From: Sphingobacterium faecale
GTDB lineage: Bacteria; Bacteroidota; Bacteroidia; Sphingobacteriales; Sphingobacteriaceae
Length of the DNA stretch: 64,000 bases
Direction of reading: 5' to 3'
Assembly: GCF_016746095.1 (NCBI RefSeq)
Contig: NZ_JAERTY010000008.1
Span: forward strand, 186,001 to 250,000
Position 1 is the first letter of the stretch; each line of letters opens with the position of its first letter. The translations under genes were made by a program, and so were the position numbers. The notes under the pieces are model-generated. The model did not search any database, had not been told where the DNA came from, and saw only the letters and a list, made by a program, of their open reading frames with translations. Positions 34,911-42,749 of this stretch are shown piece after piece.

Positions 34911-35513
34911 TTATATTTCTTTTCTTAAAATAATAACGTCTTCTAAAAGTCTTTTCATTTCTTTGTTCGAAGTGCCATCATATACTCCCCTGATATGAAG
35001 ATTTTTATCAACCAAAAGAAGACCGCCACTATGTGTAAAACCTCCGGGAGCTAAACTATCAGGATGAGCTATAGCATAATAGGATTTTTCAGCTAAATGC
35101 ATTACTTCACTCTGGTCTCCGTGTAGAAAATGCCATTTACCTTCTTTTGCCTGTATACGTTCTGCATAAGCCTTCAATGCAGGTACGCTATCCCGTTTAG
35201 GGTCTATGCTGTAGGAAAGTAAAACCACATCGTCCATACCAAGAGTCTGTTCCTGTAGTTTTTTCATATTTACGTTGATCTGAGGGCAAATCGTAGGACA
35301 AGAAAGAAAAATAAATGATGCTACATGGATCTTGTTCTTCAGCATGTTTAATGACATTTCCCTATTATCTTGATCAATCATCGTAAATGTGTCAATTGTA
35401 GGGTATATTGTAGTATCCCCCTGCACTAATGGATTACCTAAATAAGGTAATCTTTCATGCTGACAAGATGCAAAACAAAATACTATCAAAAGGAACAAGA
35501 GTGCTCTACTCAT
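34911..35513 (-). CDS. SCO1/SenC-family lipoprotein (copy 1)
   Basis: A 200-residue thioredoxin-fold SCO protein. It is a lipoprotein with lipobox FASC (C17). The copper-binding/redox motif SCPTICP has C72 and C76, and the distal histidine is H161 in PGGFTHSGG. SCO proteins deliver Cu to the CuA site of cytochrome oxidase or act as thiol-disulfide reductases. It begins the minus-strand run with the small cysteine protein and AraC. A second SCO gene lies on the opposite strand across a 190-base divergent region. No oxidase genes are present in the window, so the client may be one of the neighbouring proteins instead. Confidence 0.93.
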   Translation of the reverse strand: MSRALLFLLIVFCFASCQHERLPYLGNPLVQGDTTIYPTIDTFTMIDQDNREMSLNMLKNKIHVASFIFLSCPTICPQINVNMKKLQEQTLGMDDVVLLSYSIDPKRDSVPALKAYAERIQAKEGKWHFLHGDQSEVMHLAEKSYYAIAHPDSLAPGGFTHSGGLLLVDKNLHIRGVYDGTSNKEMKRLLEDVIILRKEI

Positions 35514-35683
35514 AAACGTGACAAAATTGTATGATTTTAATCCAAATATACATTTTGTAATGATAAATTTCAGGTTTTAGGTCTGTTTATAGCTTGTAAA
35601 TACTACTTAATGCACGAAAACCTAAATCAATAGCACGCTTATATAAGTATCTAAGGAGGTTTATAGTAGTAACTTTGTTGCAA

Positions 35684-35691
35684 TAAATTTG
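35684..35691 (+). promoter_or_regulatory. Candidate -7 box (TAAATTTG) for the plus-strand SCO gene
   Basis: An exact TAnnTTTG match lies 12 bases before the ATG at 35704, inside the 190-base divergent region between the two SCO genes. No -33 TTG at standard spacing is evident. Confidence 0.4.
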
Positions 35692-35703
35692 GTTTAGTCT
35701 GAT

Positions 35704-36363
35704 ATGTGGAAAAACTATTTGCAATCGTTCAAAGTATGGTCATTGTTTACCGGGATATTTATTATTTGCTCTTGCACTGAACAACACAATGATGAAGATT
35801 TACCGATTATAGGTGAAATAGAAATTCTTACTACAGTCAATAATGGTAAAACCATTATTGATACCGTCTATCATCGTATACCGGCATTTCGTTTCGTAGA
35901 TCAAGACAGCGTTTGGATTTCCAATACAGATGTCGCCGACAAGATATATTTGGCAGATTTTTTCTTTACACGATGTCCAACGATATGCCCATTGCTTGCC
36001 AAAAATATGCTTTCTATCGCAAAGGAGTTTGAACAGGAACAAAGGTTTGTTATTTTATCTCATACCATTGATGAAAAACATGATACGCCCATCGTGCTGG
36101 GAGAATATGCAAAAAAACTTGGTGCTCCATCAAACTGGCGATTTCTTAATGGTCCCCAAGATGCTGTTTACCATATCGCAGGAAAAGAAGGTTATTTTTC
36201 ATATGCAGAAGAAAACCCGAATGTTCCTGGTGGATTCGATCATAGTGGAGCCTTTACGCTAGTAGATAGCGGTGGACATGTGAGAGGTGTTTATGATGGT
36301 ACAAATGAAGAAGAGGCTCAAAAAGCGATTTTAGATATTAGAAAGTTATTGAAAAAACAGTAA
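35704..36363 (+). CDS. SCO1/SenC-family lipoprotein (copy 2)
   Basis: A 219-residue SCO protein with a lipoprotein signal (IICSC, C24). The redox/copper motif TRCPTICP has C91 and C95, and the distal histidine is H180 in PGGFDHSGA. It is paralogous to the minus-strand copy at 34911-35513, but diverged. Its N-terminal region before the thioredoxin fold is about 20 residues longer (EIEILTTVNNGKTIIDTVYH). The small cysteine protein follows after 13 bases, so each SCO has its own small partner in the same order. Confidence 0.93.
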   Translation: MWKNYLQSFKVWSLFTGIFIICSCTEQHNDEDLPIIGEIEILTTVNNGKTIIDTVYHRIPAFRFVDQDSVWISNTDVADKIYLADFFFTRCPTICPLLAKNMLSIAKEFEQEQRFVILSHTIDEKHDTPIVLGEYAKKLGAPSNWRFLNGPQDAVYHIAGKEGYFSYAEENPNVPGGFDHSGAFTLVDSGGHVRGVYDGTNEEEAQKAILDIRKLLKKQ

Positions 36364-36376
36364 AATTTAGACCAAA

Positions 36377-36757
36377 TTGAAAGGGATCATCTCATTTATA
36401 CTGCTGCTATCACTTGCTTACCAATGTTTGGGAAGTATGGGGGTATTTGTGTGGTTTGAAAGTAATCGATCCTATATTGCAAAAGAACTGTGCGAAAATA
36501 AAACTAGACCCCAAATGCACTGTAATGGACAATGTGTCCTGATGAAAAAACTCAAAGCGCTGGAAGAAAAATCTTCTGACAAAAGCCTCCCACAGCAAAT
36601 GAAATACGAAACGTTTATTTGTCTCATGCAGGATTGGTTCGCGATGCCAGAAGAGCTATCAGTTTGTGTGGTGAAAAAGCATATAGCATATTACAATACA
36701 GGCTATAATTTTACGCTATTAAAAAATAATTTCCGTCCTCCTCGATTCGAAGCCTAA
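36377..36757 (+). CDS. Small exported cysteine-motif protein (copy 2)
   Basis: A 126-residue protein with a signal-peptide-like N-terminus (KGIISFILLLSLAYQCLGSMG) and cysteines C39, C49 and C53 in SYIAKELCENKTRPQMHCNGQC. The spacing equals that of the 34512 copy. Translation must start at TTG 36377 to keep the signal; no ATG is available before residue 21. Outside the motif the two copies have diverged. It lies 13 bases after SCO copy 2, so co-expression is very likely. Function is unknown; metal handling or disulfide exchange with SCO is an inference from pairing and cysteine geometry. Confidence 0.8.
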   Translation: MKGIISFILLLSLAYQCLGSMGVFVWFESNRSYIAKELCENKTRPQMHCNGQCVLMKKLKALEEKSSDKSLPQQMKYETFICLMQDWFAMPEELSVCVVKKHIAYYNTGYNFTLLKNNFRPPRFEA

Positions 36758-36877
36758 TCTATTCTTATAAAATTAGTTTTACTGTGTTGACTATTGATGC
36801 TTTGATTGACATTAATGGTTAGCAGAGCAAATTTGGCGTTGAATAAAATCGAGCATGAAATTGAGATGTAAATAATA

Positions 36878-36905
36878 TTGACACACAGGTCAAAAATTAT
36901 CTTCG
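36878..36905 (+). promoter_or_regulatory. Candidate promoter with overlapping inverted repeat for the MbnP/MbnH-like operon
   Basis: A TTG (36878-36880) is followed after 17 bases by TATCTTCG (36898-36905), close to the Bacteroidota TTG-N(17-23)-TAnnTTTG pattern. The inverted repeat TTGAC-N6-GTCAA (36878-36893) overlaps the -33 element and could be an operator. It lies 64 bases before the ATG at 36969. Confidence 0.45.
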
Positions 36906-36968
36906 ATGAGCTCGCAAGCTCGGTTGTTTACATCGAGTTCTCATTTGCCATTGAAAAAAAATTTACAA

Positions 36969-37814
36969 ATGAAATCAATTTACTTTGGAAAGACACCTAT
37001 GTTATTTAGCATAGTAGCTATTGCGTTGGTGTATAGTTTGACCGGGTGCGGAAATAATACACAGAACCAAAAAACGGAAGAAACTGTTGACACGGAAGAG
37101 ACATCCGTTGATATATCCGCTTTGACCAAAATAGCAGATACGACTCTTACAGACAAAAAGATCAGCGTACTTGTAAGGGATAGTCTGACCAGCAAAAATG
37201 AAACGTTCTATATAAAGGTCACCGATCTTGAAGGAAATCCCGTCACAAACACAAATCTAGATTATAACGTGATCATGGATATGGGGATGATGTCCCATGG
37301 AGGACCTTACTATCCCATAGTCGATCTTGGTAATGGCTTATATAAGGCTGAAGTGGTTTTTATTATGGCCAATATGAAGGACATGGGCAAGGGGTGGATA
37401 TTGAATACTGTTGTTAATAAAACAGATACATTAGCCTTTCTTTTGCCCGTCTCGGAGGTAAAGCAAGTGCGCACCATTCCAGTCGGTACCAAAGATGACG
37501 GTCGTGTGTTTGTAAGCCTCCTGTTGGATGACGAAGTCAAAACGGGAAGCAAGCCTATTGATTTTACGCTGCACAAAATGGAAAAGGAAAAGTTTCCTGA
37601 ACTGGACGGTTATACCATCGAGGCTAAGCCTTTTATGCCGGATATGGGACACGGTTCTTCTGGGAATGAAGCAGCCACAGGTAAAGGTAATGGACGCTAT
37701 AGCGGAACTGTCAATTTTTCTATGAAAGGTCCTTGGATAGTTAAAGTAAACCTTTTGAAAAATGGTGAAAAGGTTTCTCAGGAAGAACTGGTATTTCCTG
37801 TAGTCGTCAAATAA
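36969..37814 (+). CDS. YtkA/FixH-like lipoprotein with Met/His-rich segments
   Basis: A 281-residue lipoprotein (lipobox LTGC, C27) from ATG 36969; the frame extends 21 codons upstream without signal character. Two similar immunoglobulin-like halves are visible. Each has a methionine/histidine-rich stretch (MDMGMMSHGG and FMPDMGHGSS), then GNGLY/GNGRY, then an AEVVFIMANMKDMGKGW/GTVNFSMKGPW strand. This resembles YtkA/FixH and CopC-like folds, in which Met and His ligate copper. The first gene of the operon, it lies 23 bases before the first MbnP-like gene. A copper-binding surface role is inference from ligands and neighbours. Confidence 0.82.
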   Translation: MKSIYFGKTPMLFSIVAIALVYSLTGCGNNTQNQKTEETVDTEETSVDISALTKIADTTLTDKKISVLVRDSLTSKNETFYIKVTDLEGNPVTNTNLDYNVIMDMGMMSHGGPYYPIVDLGNGLYKAEVVFIMANMKDMGKGWILNTVVNKTDTLAFLLPVSEVKQVRTIPVGTKDDGRVFVSLLLDDEVKTGSKPIDFTLHKMEKEKFPELDGYTIEAKPFMPDMGHGSSGNEAATGKGNGRYSGTVNFSMKGPWIVKVNLLKNGEKVSQEELVFPVVVK

Positions 37815-37837
37815 CAAATCAATTAGCATTATAAAGA

Positions 37838-38734
37838 ATGAAAAAACAATCTGTGTTTTTAACAGCGCTTGCTGTTATATTATTTACTTCCTGCGAAAAA
37901 GAAGTGATCAAAGAAATTGAAATCGAAAAGACAGTTTATGTAAATGAGGATTTTGATCCGGAAAAAAGTGTTGTAAATCTTACGTTCAACCATCAAATTA
38001 ATAACACAACATTAGAACTGGGCAAAAACTATACGGATGATGCTGGTAATACCTATGCTTTTGATGAAATCAGGTATTGGGTTTCCAATGTAACTTTAAT
38101 CAAGCCTACGGGTGAAGCTGTCGCTATCCCGAATTCCTACTACTTGGTGGAAAAGAGAGAGGCCTTATACTTTCATGGTGTTAATGCTTCAAATTCCGAA
38201 GCGCATGTAGCTCCCGCCAAAACAAGAGAAAGCGTCCTGATTGGAAATGTTCCTACAGGAGAATACAGCAAAATCAAATTTGCTATTGGTGTTGACCCAA
38301 CATATAATGACAATTTTGCCATCACCGCTGGCGAGCTGAATATCAATCAGATGTCGCAGGTAGCAAGTTGGGCATGGAATACAAGCTACATATTTTTCAG
38401 AACAAAAGGGACATTCCTGCCGAAAGGAGGAACTATAGCAGACGCACTTAATTTTGTTACTGAAACAGGAGGGAATAATCTTTACCGCGAAGTCGAACTT
38501 ACTTTACCTTCGAAAATATCGGCTACAGCAGGCAGTACCAATGAGATCAGCCTATCTGTGAATGTGCTCAGCACATTAAAGGGATTAAACGTAGCCGAAT
38601 TTACAGGTCAGAAAGCGGCAGGATGGTCTGCAGATCCTAACCTCGCCAAATACACAAAATTTGTTAATGCCTCTACAGTCGACGACATGACGACCATCTC
38701 CGATAATGTAAAAGCAGCTATCCAATTGAAATAA
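37838..38734 (+). CDS. MbnP-like copper-protein-family lipoprotein (copy 1)
   Basis: A 298-residue lipoprotein (FTSC, C19). It has the MbnP-like pattern: an N-terminal strand FNH (H52), then EIRYWVSNV, SYYLVE, EYSKIKFAIGVDPTYND, and the tryptophan-rich segment SWAWNTSYIFF with W178, W180 and Y184. In methanotrophs MbnP is a copper protein in which the dihaem partner MbnH oxidises a tryptophan to kynurenine. The His-containing late strand seen in copy 3 (NVHLMVDL) here reads EISLSVNVL without histidine. Copy 2 follows 21 bases downstream and begins almost identically, so the two are probably a tandem duplication. Confidence 0.85.
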   Translation: MKKQSVFLTALAVILFTSCEKEVIKEIEIEKTVYVNEDFDPEKSVVNLTFNHQINNTTLELGKNYTDDAGNTYAFDEIRYWVSNVTLIKPTGEAVAIPNSYYLVEKREALYFHGVNASNSEAHVAPAKTRESVLIGNVPTGEYSKIKFAIGVDPTYNDNFAITAGELNINQMSQVASWAWNTSYIFFRTKGTFLPKGGTIADALNFVTETGGNNLYREVELTLPSKISATAGSTNEISLSVNVLSTLKGLNVAEFTGQKAAGWSADPNLAKYTKFVNASTVDDMTTISDNVKAAIQLK

Positions 38735-38755
38735 GTTGAAACAAAAAAAATAGAC

Positions 38756-39628
38756 ATGAATAAATTAATAATAATTGTTGCTGGCTTAATCGCTGTGTCT
38801 TTTACATCCTGCGAAAAGACTGAAATTAAAGAAGTTGAAAAAATCGTTTATGCCGATCAGGCGGGTTCTTTGTCGCTGACATTTGATGCCAAATATGGTG
38901 ATTCCGATTTTGAATTGAATAAAAAATATCCCTACCAGTTGGTTAACTCGAGTGGAACCTATGATATGGAATTTGAATTTAGCCGACTTCGTTATTGGGT
39001 GAGTAATGTCAAGCTGATTGATAAAGACAATAAGGAGCATGCCATCGCAGATTCATACTATCTGGTGGAAGAAACCAATGAAATCGCTGTACAGCATTTG
39101 GTCAATGGTGAAAAATATCCGGCGACTAAACGCGAGGAGGTTAAGCTTAAAGATATTCCTTTGGGAGAATATAAGGCTATTAAGTTTTCTATAGGTGTTG
39201 ATCAAAAATATAATGACAATATCGCATTAACTGCAGGCGAACTAGGATCACTTAATGGCATGGGTGTTAGCGATGGGTGGATGTGGTTTACCAGTTATAA
39301 GTTCTTGACGCTAGCTGGAACTATCCACTGGGCAGCTGGAACACCGACTTCTAAAGCCCTATCGTGGGAGACCGGATCAAATGCTTTATTTGATGGCGCT
39401 GAAAAAACGATAACGTTGACAACACCATTAAAAGTAGATGCACAAAATTCAGGTAAAGTTGTACTTAATGTCGACGTGAAGGAGTTGATCTCTGCTACAG
39501 ACCTGCCTTGGGTCAATAATAGCATCAGTCAAGGAAAAAAAGATCTAATGATTGCATTGCGAGATACATTTTTAAGTAAGTCATTGACTTTGAAAGAGTC
39601 AACTTCATCTTCTGTTAAGACAAATTAA
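38756..39628 (+). CDS. MbnP-like lipoprotein (copy 2), lacking the N-terminal histidine
   Basis: A 290-residue lipoprotein (FTSC, C19) close in layout to copy 1: LRYWVSNVKL, DSYYLVEE, EYKAIKFSIGVDQKYND and DGWMWFTSYKF (W175, W177, Y181). The FDH/FNH motif histidine is replaced by alanine (FDAKYG, A45), and the late strand (KVVLNVDV) also lacks histidine, so its metal site, if any, must differ. Its TAA stop overlaps the ATG of the following dihaem gene (TAATG at 39626-39630), indicating translational coupling and supporting that the two products act together. Confidence 0.85.
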   Translation: MNKLIIIVAGLIAVSFTSCEKTEIKEVEKIVYADQAGSLSLTFDAKYGDSDFELNKKYPYQLVNSSGTYDMEFEFSRLRYWVSNVKLIDKDNKEHAIADSYYLVEETNEIAVQHLVNGEKYPATKREEVKLKDIPLGEYKAIKFSIGVDQKYNDNIALTAGELGSLNGMGVSDGWMWFTSYKFLTLAGTIHWAAGTPTSKALSWETGSNALFDGAEKTITLTTPLKVDAQNSGKVVLNVDVKELISATDLPWVNNSISQGKKDLMIALRDTFLSKSLTLKESTSSSVKTN

Positions 39629-40749
39629 TGTCGGTAACAAAAGAACATAAATATTTTAGCGGAGTCTTCTTTTTGTTGGTATTTCTGTTAGGCTTGTTTT
39701 CCTGTTCAAAGGAAGATGGCATGGACATTACTGACAAGGAGGAGTCTCCTTATACCTTGCGTCAACCGGCCTTGTTCCCAAAGGCGATTGAATCCGCTAT
39801 TGATCCTAAAACCGGTTTGCCATCAAATCCACTGACCAAAGCGGGTGTCGAACTGGGCCGTAGGCTTTTTTATGACCCACTTTTGTCTGCCAATAAGCAG
39901 GTTTCCTGTGCAAGCTGCCACCATCAGGACAAAGCTTTTTCTGATGGTTTAGCGCTAACGACTGCTGGGGTATCGGGTAAGCCGTTGGAGCGACACTCGC
40001 CCACACTGATCAACTTAGCCTGGACAGACAAGGGCTTTTTCTGGGACGGTGGATCAACGAATCTGGAGTCGCAGGCTTTTGGTCCATTGACACATGCCGA
40101 TGAGATGGGGATGTATTTGCCTGTTCTAGTCGAACGGTTACGAGCAGACGCTGACTATGTTGAATTATTTCACAAAGCCTTTGGGGATTTGCCAAGTGAA
40201 CATCGGACGGCTATGGCCTTATCCCAATTTCAGCGGATCCTCGTCTCGGCAGATGCGCCATACGACCTATATCGTCGGGGAGAAAAGCCTAATATATTAT
40301 CTGCCAGTCAACTTCGTGGACTAAATCTGGTTCAGCAAAAGTGCAGCAGCTGCCATGCTGGCGAACTGTTTACAGATAATAATTTTCACAATAATGGGAT
40401 CGATGATGATTTCGGTGATGGATCGCATGAAGGTATTTATTGGGGAAGATATCGGATTACGTACAAACCGCTGGATTTAGGAGCTTTTAAAACGCCTACG
40501 CTGCGTAATGTGATGGTCAGCGCGCCTTATATGCATGACGGAAGGTTCAAAACAATAGATGAGGTACTCCATCATTATCGTTTTGGCATAAAACATACAC
40601 CCGTCACGGCAAAAGCATTGTATCAAAACGATGGTCAGGTCGGTATACCCATGACAGACCAAGAGGTCGCTGATATTAAATCGTTTCTGAATACGCTGAC
40701 AGATGATACGTTTTTAACGAACAAGGAATTTTCAAATCCCTTTAAGTAA
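39628..40749 (+). CDS. Dihaem cytochrome c peroxidase/MauG/MbnH-like lipoprotein (1)
   Basis: A 373-residue lipoprotein (LFSC, C26) with two c-type haem motifs, CASCH (C94, C97, H98) and CSSCH (C239, C242, H243). It has the family segments LGRRLFYDPLLSANKQVSC, NLAWTDKGFFWDGG and APYMHDGRFKTIDEV. The family covers bacterial cytochrome c peroxidases and the oxidative maturases MauG and MbnH. Position directly after an MbnP-like gene, with overlapping stop and start, favours an MbnH-like role: two-electron oxidation of protein residues. The residue before HDG is methionine (M302), as in classic peroxidases. It is probably exposed at the cell envelope. Confidence 0.88.
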   Translation: MSVTKEHKYFSGVFFLLVFLLGLFSCSKEDGMDITDKEESPYTLRQPALFPKAIESAIDPKTGLPSNPLTKAGVELGRRLFYDPLLSANKQVSCASCHHQDKAFSDGLALTTAGVSGKPLERHSPTLINLAWTDKGFFWDGGSTNLESQAFGPLTHADEMGMYLPVLVERLRADADYVELFHKAFGDLPSEHRTAMALSQFQRILVSADAPYDLYRRGEKPNILSASQLRGLNLVQQKCSSCHAGELFTDNNFHNNGIDDDFGDGSHEGIYWGRYRITYKPLDLGAFKTPTLRNVMVSAPYMHDGRFKTIDEVLHHYRFGIKHTPVTAKALYQNDGQVGIPMTDQEVADIKSFLNTLTDDTFLTNKEFSNPFK

Positions 40750-40769
40750 ACAACAGAAGAGATACAACA

Positions 40770-41657
40770 ATGAAAAAAAACTTAAAAAATATAGTAGTGG
40801 CAAGTGTAGCATGCATACTTATGCTATCTGCATGTAAAAAGGACGATGACATTATCGATGAAAGTAAAATGGGTGATTTTTCCATTGAATTTGATCACAT
40901 CGTAGGAGAGGACCGGTTCTATATTGATCCGAACTACCTCTACCGAAATGCCAAAGGCGAGCAATTTAGTATCCGAATCCTGATGTATTATATCAGTAAT
41001 ATCAAGCTTTATAAGGCTGACGGCAGTATTTATACGGTACCACAGGATGATAGTTACTTTTTGGTCAATGGAGCAGATCGAACAACACGGTTTACGAAAG
41101 TCAAGGTGCCCGAAGGAGATTATACAAAGGTTGAATTTATGATCGGTGTCGATCAGGAAAGAAATATGATGCCTATGGAACGGAGGACCGGCGTACTTTC
41201 ATTCAATCCCGGAGAAGGACATGCTGGAATGTTCTGGACATGGAGCCAGGGTTACATATTTTTCAAACTGGAAGGCAACAGTGACGTAGTATCTGACGAC
41301 CAACAGGGAGATCCTACAGGGAATAAGCAATTTAAATATCATATCGGAGGTTTTGGCTATCCTTTTGACGATCCCGAAGCAATGAATAACATAAAGGTTA
41401 TTTCGGTTGATTTAACAAAGACAAGTGGAGATCATTTGGCACATGTTAGAACTGGCTTCAGGAGCAATGTACATTTGATGGTTGATCTCATGCAGATCTT
41501 TAATGGTCCAAATCAATGGAGCATTGCGAATAAACCTAATGTGATGTTCAATAAGGAAGACAGTGGTAAGATCGTAGGTAACTTTGCATCCTTGTTTACA
41601 CACGACCATAGCGAGAACTATGTGAAAAGCGAGGAAGAATTGTCATCCAACCAGTAA
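40770..41657 (+). CDS. MbnP-like lipoprotein (copy 3), most canonical
   Basis: A 295-residue lipoprotein (LSAC, C22). It keeps the fullest set of MbnP-like features: FDHIVG (H43), EQFSIRILMYYISNIKLY, DSYFLVNG, DYTKVEFMIGVDQERN, HAGMFWTWSQGYIFFKLEG (W156, W158, Y162) and a late SNVHLMVDLMQIFNG strand with histidine. It is thus the best candidate for a copper-binding, tryptophan-modified MbnP homologue. It differs clearly from copies 1 and 2, so it is an older paralogue rather than part of the tandem duplication. It lies between the two dihaem genes, 20 bases after the first and 14 before the second. Confidence 0.9.
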   Translation: MKKNLKNIVVASVACILMLSACKKDDDIIDESKMGDFSIEFDHIVGEDRFYIDPNYLYRNAKGEQFSIRILMYYISNIKLYKADGSIYTVPQDDSYFLVNGADRTTRFTKVKVPEGDYTKVEFMIGVDQERNMMPMERRTGVLSFNPGEGHAGMFWTWSQGYIFFKLEGNSDVVSDDQQGDPTGNKQFKYHIGGFGYPFDDPEAMNNIKVISVDLTKTSGDHLAHVRTGFRSNVHLMVDLMQIFNGPNQWSIANKPNVMFNKEDSGKIVGNFASLFTHDHSENYVKSEEELSSNQ

Positions 41658-41671
41658 AATGAGGTAGAAAT

Positions 41672-42739
41672 ATGAAAAAGATTTGGGTGCTGTCCTTAAT
41701 TCTAGGACTGATCTGGGCCTGTAAGAAAGGTAACGACATTTTAGAGGAGGAGGAAATTTTTATTGGATTTGTACAGCCATCGAATTTTCCCGAACCGACT
41801 TACGATCTTTCCCGAAACCCAATCACTAAGGAAGGGTTCGAGTTGGGTAAAAAGCTTTTCTACGAACCCAGGCTATCACGAAACAACACCATTGCCTGCG
41901 GGAGCTGTCATATCCAAGGTGCTGGATTTACACATCATGGGCACGACGTAAGCCATGGGATAGATGACCGGTTGGGTACACGCAATCCTATGCCTATCAT
42001 GAATCTGGCTTGGCATAGTGAGTTTTTCTGGGATGGTGGTGTATTTGATCTCGACCTGTCAGGAGTAAATGCCATACACAGCGAGGTAGAAATGGATGAA
42101 ACAGTTCCAAATGTTTTATTGAAGCTGAGGGCTCGCCCCGAATACACCGCAATGTTTAAAAAAGCTTTTGGCACGGAGGAAATCACCGATGCGTTGTTTT
42201 TTAGGGCATTATCACAGTTTATGCTTATGGCGACAAGTAGTAACTCCAAATATGATAAAGTAATGCGGAAAGAAGATGGAGCGTCATTTACCGATTCGGA
42301 AACACGAGGCTACCTATTCTTTAAAAATAACTGTGCAAACTGCCACAAGGAACCTTTGTTTACAGACCTTAGTTACCGCAATAATGGAATACGTCCGAAT
42401 CGAAGTGACGATAAAGGACGCGCTGTAGTTACGCATAATGTCAAAGACGAGTATAAATTTAAGGTGCCCTCTTTGCGTAACTTGTCTTTTACCGCACCCT
42501 ACACGCACGACGGACGTTATCTTACGGTTAGTCGGATGCTGGATCATTATCGCCATGATATGGTGGATTCGCAAACACTGGACCCACTATTTCGTCAATC
42601 GGATGGTACGCTAGGTATTACAATGACAGAGGGAGAGAAAGCAGATTTAATGGCTTTTTTGAAAACGCTGGAAGACCCTACTTTTTTGTCAAATAAATTA
42701 CTTTCGGAACCTTTTGGTTCTGATTTTATCGTGAATTAA
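41672..42739 (+). CDS. Dihaem MbnH/MauG-like lipoprotein (2)
   Basis: A 355-residue lipoprotein (IWAC, C17) with two haem motifs, CGSCH (C76, C79, H80) and CANCH (C221, C224, H225). The family segments NLAWHSEFFWDGG and TAPYTHDGRYLTV are present. Unlike the first dihaem protein, the residue before HDG is threonine (T278), so axial or active-site chemistry may differ; this fits a maturase more than a classical peroxidase. It follows the most canonical MbnP-like gene by 14 bases, making this pair the closest counterpart of MbnP-MbnH. A histidine-rich stretch (FTHHGHDVSHG, 86-96) follows the first haem. Confidence 0.9.
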   Translation: MKKIWVLSLILGLIWACKKGNDILEEEEIFIGFVQPSNFPEPTYDLSRNPITKEGFELGKKLFYEPRLSRNNTIACGSCHIQGAGFTHHGHDVSHGIDDRLGTRNPMPIMNLAWHSEFFWDGGVFDLDLSGVNAIHSEVEMDETVPNVLLKLRARPEYTAMFKKAFGTEEITDALFFRALSQFMLMATSSNSKYDKVMRKEDGASFTDSETRGYLFFKNNCANCHKEPLFTDLSYRNNGIRPNRSDDKGRAVVTHNVKDEYKFKVPSLRNLSFTAPYTHDGRYLTVSRMLDHYRHDMVDSQTLDPLFRQSDGTLGITMTEGEKADLMAFLKTLEDPTFLSNKLLSEPFGSDFIVN

Positions 42740-42749
42740 CAATTAGAAT

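Noticed and set aside
41453..41466. GGCTTCAGGAGCAA, resembling the tRNA-Asn 3' end and a possible right attachment site
   Set aside because: The match is only about nine to ten bases and lies inside the coding sequence of the third MbnP-like gene, so it is not a credible att site.
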